In this document: positions 57,772 to 64,000 of the stretch, piece after piece
Position numbering within the stretch: the first letter of the stretch is position 1
Layout of the letters: the number at the start of each line of letters is the position of its first letter
Source: Marinimicrobium koreense
GTDB taxonomy: Bacteria; Pseudomonadota; Gammaproteobacteria; Pseudomonadales; Cellvibrionaceae
DNA length: 64,000 nucleotides
Direction of reading: 5' to 3'
Assembly: GCF_003762925.1 (NCBI RefSeq)
Contig: NZ_RJUK01000001.1
Coordinates: 1,116,001 to 1,180,000 of the forward strand
Notes under the pieces: generated by a model
Seen by the model: only the letters and a program-made list of their open reading frames with translations
What the model was told of the DNA's origin: nothing
Database searches by the model: none
Made by a program: the position numbers and the translations under genes

Positions 57772-58070
57772 CAATCCCGGATGGGTTGCAGGCGAAGTTG
57801 CTTGAGCTCTTTCTCGCACCGGGCGAGTTGACGTTCACGGGCGCGCAACTGACGGCGCAACCGCAGCACTGTCGGCAGACTGACCGCCATGCCCAACAGG
57901 GTACCCAACGCGGTGAAGATCAACAGCCAGACGCCCAGAGACAGGCTGGGAAGCCCCAATCCCATAAGAGTGACCGGTACCGCCTGAGCGTTTTCCAGCG
58001 CGAACCAGACGCCCAGCAGAAACGCGAGCACCAACAGGGCGACTTTAATCCAACGCAGAAGTGGTTTCAT
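57771..58070 (-). CDS. lapA: LPS assembly protein LapA
   Basis: 99 aa with two membrane helices (about 4-24 and 43-68) and a basic, charged C-terminal helix (LRLRRQLRARERQLARCEKE). It assists LapB in envelope LPS control. The ihfB-lapA-lapB order is the usual one. Confidence 0.93.
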   Translation of the reverse strand: MKPLLRWIKVALLVLAFLLGVWFALENAQAVPVTLMGLGLPSLSLGVWLLIFTALGTLLGMAVSLPTVLRLRRQLRARERQLARCEKELKQLRLQPIRD

Positions 58071-58097
58071 GGTGCGATAACCTTGGGATAGGGTGCG

Positions 58098-58388
58098 TCA
58101 GTGGTGCAGGCTTTCGTTAACACGATCGCGCATCTCCTTACCCGGCTTGAAGTGAGGGACATACTTGCCTTCGAGTTCAACCGTTTCGCCGGTTTTCGGG
58201 TTGCGGCCCATACGGGGGGCCCGGTAGTGCAGAGAGAAGCTTCCAAAGCCGCGTATTTCGATCCGCTCGCCGGATGAGAGTACGTCGGCCATGTGGTCGA
58301 GAATGAGCTTGACCGCTAACTCAATGTCTTTGACCGGCAGTTGGTCCTGTTGCTCGGCAATGTACTCGATCAGTTCCGATTTGGTCAT
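58098..58388 (-). CDS. ihfB: Integration host factor subunit beta
   Basis: 96 aa DNA-bending protein of the HU/IHF family, dimer partner of IhfA. The GRNPKTGE arm tip with the conserved Pro and [11 protein letters not shown] mark IHF-beta. In most relatives rpsA lies directly upstream; here the preceding gene is htpG, 314 bp away, so ihfB should have its own promoter. Confidence 0.95.
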   Translation of the reverse strand: MTKSELIEYIAEQQDQLPVKDIELAVKLILDHMADVLSSGERIEIRGFGSFSLHYRAPRMGRNPKTGETVELEGKYVPHFKPGKEMRDRVNESLHH

Positions 58389-58475
58389 GGCATTTGCCCT
58401 GTTATTGGAGAAGAGGGTCCCCGCTGTTTACGTCGCTGGGCACCCCGTGCTGGCCTTGCACTTATTTTTGTCCAA

Positions 58476-58488
58476 TTTCAACAACTTA
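58476..58488 (+). promoter_or_regulatory. IHF-like site upstream of ihfB
   Basis: TTTCAACAACTTA matches the IHF consensus WATCAANNNNTTR at all but one position and lies 88 bp upstream of the ihfB ATG, in an AT-rich stretch. Negative autoregulation by IHF is known in E. coli. Sites of this quality occur by chance, so this is suggestive. Confidence 0.4.
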
Positions 58489-58546
58489 GGCTAGCTTATA
58501 CCGGACCAGAGGCACAAGCAAGGGGGCGGATTTCAGGTCAAAGTCT

Positions 58547-58688
58547 TGGGTAACGGCGGATGCGGCGGATTTGGGTAACGGCGGATGCGCTGCGCTCCGA
58601 TGCGTCGGAGGCCAGAGGCCGCCCGCCGTTGCCCAACCACCGCAGCACGCGTAGGGCGGATAAGCCGAAGGCGCATCCGCCGTTGCCA
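58547..58688. repeat. REP-like repeat cluster upstream of ihfB
   Basis: Two partial minus-strand starts (TAACGGCGGATGCGG near 58551 and TAACGGCGGATGCGC near 58577), a hairpin CTCCGATGCGTCGGAG (58595-58610), then a plus-strand copy (58651-58688) ending CATCCGCCGTTGCC. The left part looks like nested or deleted units. It fills most of the htpG-ihfB gap; the remaining part (58389-58500) should hold the ihfB promoter. Confidence 0.78.
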
Positions 58689-58702
58689 AACCATGATGGC
58701 CT

Positions 58703-60604
58703 TTAGTGGCTCAATTCCAACAGCAGCTTGTTCAGCCGCTGCACGTAAGCCGCCGGGTCTTCCAACTGGGTGCCCTCGGCCAGGTTGGCCTGATCGAACA
58801 GCACTTTGGCCAGATCGGCAAAGCGGTCTTCATCGGGCTCCTGATCCAGTTTCTGTACCAGCGGATGGTCCGGATTGAGCTCGAAACTGGGCTTGGACTC
58901 GGGCACTTTCTGTCCGGCCTGCTCCAGAATACGGCGCATCTGGGCGCCCATTTCATGCTCGGCCACCACCACACAGGCGGGCGACTCGGTCAGGCGATGG
59001 GTAATGCGCACCTCGGCCACGTCGTTCTCCAGGGCCTTCTTGACCCGTTCCAGCAGCGGCTTGAGTTCCTCGGCCTGCTTCTCCTGAGCCTGCTTTTCGT
59101 CCTCGGAGTCCAGCTTGCCCAGATCCAGCTCGCCCTTGCCCGCGTCCTGGAATGACTTGCCGTCGTATTCCATCAGGTGGCTCATCAACCACTCGTCCAC
59201 CCGATCGAACATCAGCAGCACCTCGATGCCCTTCTTGCGGAACACTTCCAGATGCGGGCTGTTCTTGGCGGTGTTGAAGTTCTCCGCCGCAATGTAATAG
59301 ATCTTGTCCTGGCCTTCCTGCATCCGGCTGATGTAATCGTCCAGGGACTGATCCTGCTCCGGCTTGTCAGTGTGGGTGCTGGCGAAGCGCAACAGCTTGG
59401 CGATTTTCTCGCGGTTGGCGAAATCCTCCGCCGGCCCCTCTTTCAGCACCTGACCAAACTCGGTCCAGAACTTCGCGTACTGCTCCGGCTCGTTCTTGGC
59501 CATTTTGGTCAGCATATCCAGCACCCGCTTGGTCAGCGCGGTGCGCATGGTGTCGATGTTCGGGTCTTTCTGCAGGATTTCCCGCGAGACGTTCAGGGAC
59601 AGATCGTTGGAATCCACTACCCCTTTGATAAAGCGCAGATACAGCGGCAGAAACTGCTCGGCGTCATCCATGATGAAAGTGCGCTGTACGTAAAGCTTCA
59701 GGCCGCGAGCGCCGTCCCGGTTGTACAGATCAAACGGGGCATGCTCCGGCACGTACAATAGGCTGGTGTAGTCCAGCTTGCCTTCCACCCGGTTGTGGCT
59801 CCAGGTCAGCGGATCGGCATAATCGTGGCTGACATGCTTGTAAAACTCTTTGTACTCTTCATCGCTGATATCGGAACGAGAGCGGGTCCAGAGCGCGGTC
59901 GCGGTGTTGACCACTTCGTCCTCGGGCGCCTTATCCTTGTCCTCTTCCGAGGTCTGCAGCTTCTGCATCAGCACCGGAATATCGATGTGGTCGGAGTACT
60001 TTTTGATGATCGAGCGCAGGCGCCAGTCATCGGCAAACTCGTCGGCATCGCTGCGCAGGTGCAGCTCAATAGACGTACCACGGTCAGCCTTCTCGACGGT
60101 TTCGACACTGAATTCGGCCTCACCGGCACTTTCCCAGCGCACCGCTTCGCTGGCCGGAAAGCCGGCCTTGCGGGTGGTCACCACAACCTTGTCGGCGACG
60201 ATAAAGGCGGAGTAAAAACCCACCCCGAATTGACCAATCAGTTTGGAGTCTTTCTTCTGGTCACCGGTCAGGTTTTTAAGAAACTGGGCGGTACCGGACT
60301 TGGCGATGGTGCCCAGATGCTCGATGACCTCGTCCCGGGACATGCCGATGCCGTTGTCGCTGATGGTGAGCGTCCTGGCTTCTTTGTCGACGCTGACACG
60401 CACTTTGAGGTCACTGTCGCCTTCGTAGAGGCTGTCATTTTCCAGGGCTTCGAAGCGCAGTTTGTCCGCCGCATCGGAGGCGTTGGAGATGAGCTCGCGC
60501 AGGAAGATCTCGCGGTTGGAGTAGAGCGAGTGGATCATCAGGTGCAGCAGTTGTTTGGCTTCGGTCTGGAATCCAAGCGTTTCTTTATGGGCGTCCACGG
60601 TCAT
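58703..60604 (-). CDS. htpG: Chaperone HtpG (Hsp90)
   Basis: 633 aa starting at ATG 60604 ([20 protein letters not shown]); the longer frame to 60658 is unlikely. Bergerat ATPase motifs: [17 protein letters not shown] and [11 protein letters not shown]. Middle and C-terminal dimerisation domains follow. Cytoplasmic. Its leader gap contains the third fold-back element. Confidence 0.97.
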   Translation of the reverse strand: MTVDAHKETLGFQTEAKQLLHLMIHSLYSNREIFLRELISNASDAADKLRFEALENDSLYEGDSDLKVRVSVDKEARTLTISDNGIGMSRDEVIEHLGTIAKSGTAQFLKNLTGDQKKDSKLIGQFGVGFYSAFIVADKVVVTTRKAGFPASEAVRWESAGEAEFSVETVEKADRGTSIELHLRSDADEFADDWRLRSIIKKYSDHIDIPVLMQKLQTSEEDKDKAPEDEVVNTATALWTRSRSDISDEEYKEFYKHVSHDYADPLTWSHNRVEGKLDYTSLLYVPEHAPFDLYNRDGARGLKLYVQRTFIMDDAEQFLPLYLRFIKGVVDSNDLSLNVSREILQKDPNIDTMRTALTKRVLDMLTKMAKNEPEQYAKFWTEFGQVLKEGPAEDFANREKIAKLLRFASTHTDKPEQDQSLDDYISRMQEGQDKIYYIAAENFNTAKNSPHLEVFRKKGIEVLLMFDRVDEWLMSHLMEYDGKSFQDAGKGELDLGKLDSEDEKQAQEKQAEELKPLLERVKKALENDVAEVRITHRLTESPACVVVAEHEMGAQMRRILEQAGQKVPESKPSFELNPDHPLVQKLDQEPDEDRFADLAKVLFDQANLAEGTQLEDPAAYVQRLNKLLLELSH

Positions 60605-60820
60605 GGGTGCGTAGCTCCTGTCATACAATTGGCATTGAACACGACTCCCAACCATCACTGGTCGGGGTTTGAATTCTGTGGGTGGGTAATGGGGGCTTTC
60701 GGGGGAATATCAAGGGTTGGGGCTTTTACGTTACCTGGGGGCAGGTACTCCGGCCACAGGGCTGCGGATGTTTGGAACGAGAGGGTGCTATTTCCCTGGA
60801 CGCGAATCTACTGAAGCGGA

Positions 60821-60919
60821 GAGCGGGTACACCGTTGTGAGACCGTCACCCGCCTGGACGGCGGGTGACGAGCCTACATGGATGTATTTACGGCGTGTCT
60901 CACAACGGTGTACCCGCTC
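60821..60919. repeat. Fold-back element 3 (diverged family member)
   Basis: Perfect 23 bp arms (60821-60843 and 60897-60919) enclose a 53 nt core. Read on the minus strand the core begins CGCCGTAAATACATCCATG, like the other two elements, and ends in an inner hairpin with an 11 bp perfect stem (60844-60854 with 60860-60870) and loop GTCCA. The inner arm end shares ACCG and AGAC with the others. Lies between the GH3 3' end and htpG. Confidence 0.88.
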
Positions 60920-60959
60920 GCAGCCATTTGGCCGGAGCACCTTAATCAACACGTTCTTG

Positions 60960-63410
60960 TTAAATAAAACCTTTTTCAACGCGTACACCCGAGAAAGTTA
61001 GCTCCAGCTCGCCTTCGGTCGCGAGACTGAAGGGCTCGAGGACGCGGGTGAAGAACTCTTCCGGGGGGAGGACCAGGCCGAAATCCGACCCGACGTCGGG
61101 GAAGCGGTCCAGGGCGATGGACAGCGTCTGCCAGCCCTGCCCCGCCAGAGCGCGCAGCTCTTCAGTGACATCCACCTGAGACAGTGCCGACGGGCCACAG
61201 CCGACGCGCCACTGCACCGGTGCCGTAGGTGCGCGATCCACCTTCACGTCCACCACCAACGCCCCGTTGGCCTTCCAGTAATCCGTCAGCACCTGACGAT
61301 CCCGGGTCGCCAGCGCCATAGCGCCGAAACCATCACCATTCCAGATCACCTGCCGGGCATCCTCCTGCACCTCACGGTCTACCGCATTCACCGTTACCGT
61401 GGACACCTGCACCTGGTTGCCCTTCATCACCGCCTTGTCGTTCACCTGGCCCTCGACTTCCACCTGCCAGGCGTCCAGCGGGCGCATCTTGAACAGCGTC
61501 CAGACATCCTCGGTAGCGGGTAGTTGCAGGCCCTCCTCCGACAGATCGTCGCCCAGCGGATCGTCCTGTCCATACGCCAGGCTGTAGCCAAAGGGAAACA
61601 GCGGCGCGTAGCCTGGCTCGCCCATATTCAGGGGGCACTGATCTGGGCGGTCGGGCCAGGAGAAACTCAGCTTGCCCTTGATTGGATGACGCACCTGACC
61701 CTCGGTGTCGGTAAACAACACGTCGGCAACGCCTCCCCCTTCGGTGCCCGGCTGCCAGATGACCACAAATGCATCGGAGGCGTTCAGCTCGCGGTTCACC
61801 CACAGCGGACGACCAGTAATAAACAGGGATACCACCGGAATGCCCCGGGCCTTGAGGGACTTGAGCAGTTGCCAGTCTCGTGTGTCGCGGGGCTTGTATT
61901 GGACATTCTGCACGTCGCCCTGCATTTCGGCGTAGGGGTCCTCCCCGAACAGGACGATGGCCACATCCACGGACTCATCGCACTGACCGTCCAGGCTGAC
62001 GAACACCTCGCCTCCCGCCTCCCGAATGGTGGCGTCAATGCCGGCGCTGACGGTGGTGGCGCCCGGAAAGTCCCGAGCGTCCGTTCCGGTGCCCTGCCAG
62101 GTGACCGACCAGCCGCCCACCTGCTTGCTGATATTGTCGATACCGTCGCCCGCCAAAAGCACCCGCTGTTTTGGGTTGAGCGGAAGCAGCTGATCGCGGT
62201 TTTTCAATAGCACCAGAGATTCGCGCACCGCCTGACGGGCCACGTCCCGATGTTCTGGGGCACCAATGAGTGACTGACGACCCGCAAGGGTCCGGCTTGA
62301 GGGACGATCCCGCTCAAACAGACCCGCGCGCAACTTCACCCGCAGAATCCGACGCACCGCATCATCGATTCGGGATTGCGCAATGGTGCCGTCGCGCACT
62401 TGCGCCACAGTGTTGTGGAACAGGGTTTTCCACTCGGGGTGTGGCACCATGAAAATATCGAGCCCGGCATTGATCGCCTGAGGACAGTTCAGCACATCGG
62501 CGCCGGGGATGAAGGCGTGACCATTCCAGTCCCCCACCACCAGGCCATCAAAGCCCATCTGTTCTTTCAGGACACGGGTCAGCAGGTGATGATGACCGTG
62601 GAGCGGCTCACCGTGCCAGCTATTGAATGACGCCATCACGGCCTGCACGCCGGACTCGATCGCGCTGAAATAGCCCGCACCGTGAATGTCCCGCAAGCGC
62701 TCCTCGGAATCGACATTGTCACCCCGATCGATGCCGTTCACCGTGCCACCGTCACCGATAAAGTGTTTGGCGGTAGCAATGACATGCTGCTCATCCAGGC
62801 AAGCCTCGCCCTGCCCCTGAAGCCCCCGCACCATCTCACCGGCATAGGCACGCACCAGCTCCGGGTCTTCCGCCCAGGATTCATAGGTCCGCCCCCAGCG
62901 ATCATCTCTGGCCACGGCAACGGTGGGCGAAAAATCCCAGTCCAGACCGGTTGCGACAATCTCCCGAGCGGTAGCCTCGCCAATGCGGCGAATCAGTTCG
63001 GGATTGTGGGCGGCGCCAAGCGCAATATTGTGTGGAAACAGGGTGGCCCCCACCAGGTTGCCCACCCCGTGCACCGCATCGGTTCCCCACATGATGGGAA
63101 TGGGCAGGCGTCCATCCCGGTCATCCATAGAGGCTTCCCAAAACTGATCGGCCAGGGCGACCCAGTCACTCGCCTGAGCGTAACGGTCATTGTTGGGCAC
63201 ACTGCCGCCGCCGTTGAGCACGGAACCCAGGTGGAAGTCCCGGATATCGTCCGGGGTTACCTGTTTGATCTCCGGTTGAATCATCTGACCCACTTTCTGT
63301 TCGAGGGTCATTCGATGCAATAGCGCGTCGATACGCTGCTCAATGGCATCATCCCTGGAAATGGCGCTTTTCAGGCGCGGCCAGGTCACTTGGCGGGAAG
63401 CGTTGAACAT
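60960..63410 (-). CDS. GH3 exo-beta-glucosidase with ExoP-type C-terminus
   Basis: 816 aa. The GH3 TIM barrel (about 30-370) has nucleophile Asp294 in VVGDWNGH and the KHF motif (215-217). A second GH3 C domain (about 395-640) and a galactose-binding-like C-terminal domain of the ExoP type (about 660-816) follow. Such enzymes release glucose from cello-oligosaccharides or beta-1,3/1,4-glucans. No signal peptide is visible (MFNASRQVTWPR), so it is probably cytoplasmic. A fold-back element follows its stop. Confidence 0.92.
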   Translation of the reverse strand: MFNASRQVTWPRLKSAISRDDAIEQRIDALLHRMTLEQKVGQMIQPEIKQVTPDDIRDFHLGSVLNGGGSVPNNDRYAQASDWVALADQFWEASMDDRDGRLPIPIMWGTDAVHGVGNLVGATLFPHNIALGAAHNPELIRRIGEATAREIVATGLDWDFSPTVAVARDDRWGRTYESWAEDPELVRAYAGEMVRGLQGQGEACLDEQHVIATAKHFIGDGGTVNGIDRGDNVDSEERLRDIHGAGYFSAIESGVQAVMASFNSWHGEPLHGHHHLLTRVLKEQMGFDGLVVGDWNGHAFIPGADVLNCPQAINAGLDIFMVPHPEWKTLFHNTVAQVRDGTIAQSRIDDAVRRILRVKLRAGLFERDRPSSRTLAGRQSLIGAPEHRDVARQAVRESLVLLKNRDQLLPLNPKQRVLLAGDGIDNISKQVGGWSVTWQGTGTDARDFPGATTVSAGIDATIREAGGEVFVSLDGQCDESVDVAIVLFGEDPYAEMQGDVQNVQYKPRDTRDWQLLKSLKARGIPVVSLFITGRPLWVNRELNASDAFVVIWQPGTEGGGVADVLFTDTEGQVRHPIKGKLSFSWPDRPDQCPLNMGEPGYAPLFPFGYSLAYGQDDPLGDDLSEEGLQLPATEDVWTLFKMRPLDAWQVEVEGQVNDKAVMKGNQVQVSTVTVNAVDREVQEDARQVIWNGDGFGAMALATRDRQVLTDYWKANGALVVDVKVDRAPTAPVQWRVGCGPSALSQVDVTEELRALAGQGWQTLSIALDRFPDVGSDFGLVLPPEEFFTRVLEPFSLATEGELELTFSGVRVEKGFI

Positions 63411-63461
63411 GACGACAGGGGCTCCGATTATTAAATGGTTTTACGGACTATAAGGTGGGGC

Positions 63462-63470
63462 ATTCTAGCA
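63462..63470 (-). promoter_or_regulatory. Extended -10 of the GH3 gene
   Basis: On the minus strand TGCTAGAAT forms an extended -10 about 52 bp upstream of the GH3 ATG. No clear -35 precedes it. Confidence 0.5.
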
Positions 63471-63604
63471 CAGTCGCCAATCCCTTAAAGTCGGGGCTGC
63501 AAATTCAACAACACCGCGTTACCCTTTGTGTCTGCATGACGTCGAGTGCGCCATTTCTGGCGCCGACGTCCTCCACGCGACCGACCGATACAGGCAGATA
63601 ACCT

Positions 63605-64000
63605 ATGTGGCAACAGACTGAATTTCGCCTGCCCCCCAAAAGCCGGGGCTTCCACCTGGTCACCCAGGAAGTGCTCAGAGCGCTGCCCCCGCTGGACCAC
63701 CTTCGCTGCGGCCTGCTGCACCTGTTTATTCAGCACACCTCCGCATCACTGACCATTAACGAAAACGCTGACCCGACCGTACGCGGCGACCTGGAGCGAC
63801 ACTTCAATCAGTTTGTCCCCGAGCGGGCCCCCTACTACGAGCATGACTACGAAGGCGACGACGACATGCCCGCCCACATCAAATGCACCACCATTGGTGC
63901 CAGCCTGACCATTCCGATTACCGACGGTCGTCTGAACCTGGGAACCTGGCAGGGAATTTACCTGTGCGAGCATCGCAATCACGCCGGTAGCCGCACCCTG
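63605..64000 (+). CDS. yjbQ: YjbQ-family protein (UPF0047), truncated by the window end
   Basis: 132 codons from ATG 63605 to the edge with no stop. HTSASLTINENADPTVRGD and the HRNHAGSRTL segment near the edge match the UPF0047/YjbQ family, in which E. coli YjbQ shows weak thiamin-phosphate synthase activity and complements ThiE. Only the last few residues should lie beyond the window. Divergent from GH3. Confidence 0.92.
   Translation, partial: MWQQTEFRLPPKSRGFHLVTQEVLRALPPLDHLRCGLLHLFIQHTSASLTINENADPTVRGDLERHFNQFVPERAPYYEHDYEGDDDMPAHIKCTTIGASLTIPITDGRLNLGTWQGIYLCEHRNHAGSRTL

Overview
The window is ordinary chromosome from a GC-rich gammaproteobacterium. The order LysR-leuCDB-asd-fimV-truA-trpF-(trpBA)-accD-folC-SPOR-cvpA-purF-metZ is the one I know from Pseudomonas. 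The carbohydrate genes point to the Cellvibrionaceae (Cellvibrio, Saccharophagus, Marinimicrobium, Gilvimarinus): a GH43 lipoprotein with a poly-serine linker, a GH26 lipoprotein and a GH3 glucosidase with an ExoP-type C-terminus. That placement is inference from gene content. I see no prophage, insertion sequence, CRISPR array or secretion cluster.

Layout. 1-3.7 kb: a GH43 arabinanase with duplicated Ig/LamG modules, behind a short AT-rich region rich in inverted repeats. 3.7-23 kb: a long minus-strand biosynthetic block (moxR, metZ, purF, cvpA, a SPOR protein, folC, accD, trpA, trpB, trpF, truA, fimV, asd, leuB, leuD, leuC) with a divergent LysR gene. 24-33 kb: a beta-barrel protein, an omega-amidase, aroC, prmB, folE, a DUF4892/OmpA-like protein, and a tight run ending in sixA and gpsA. 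33.8-39.4 kb: flavin reductase, tRNA-Pro/Arg/His, folD, rsuA, an RsmC/RlmG-type methylase, a spermidine-synthase-like methylase, a DnaJ-related protein and tRNA-Asn. 39.4-45 kb: an exported hydrolase, a GGDEF-EAL protein, a candidate structured RNA, a GH26 mannanase with a LacI-type operator, and an AsmA-like protein. 45-51 kb: a membrane FMN glutamate-synthase-like protein, a Mn2+ riboswitch with its UPF0016 exporter, a HIT protein and deaD with a long leader. 51-64 kb: rapA, a hexose-6-phosphate mutarotase, mdh, lapB-lapA-ihfB, htpG, GH3 and a partial yjbQ.

Most genes belong to core metabolism: branched-chain amino acids, tryptophan, methionine, lysine/threonine, chorismate, purines, folate, fatty acids and the TCA cycle. 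The three glycosidases suggest growth on plant or algal polysaccharides.

The most unusual material lies between genes. Three fold-back elements (19485-19596, 50802-50911, 60821-60919) have perfect 23-30 bp arms that differ between copies and enclose a conserved core of about 52 nt. The arms keep short shared motifs and every difference is compensated on the other side, which is strong evidence for selection on structure. A second, REP-like family sits in six intergenic gaps. A promoter followed by a closed-stem transcript at 42667-42819 is a candidate unassigned small RNA beside a c-di-GMP enzyme gene. Start codons were revised for several genes on the basis of Shine-Dalgarno spacing, stop/start overlaps and family length.
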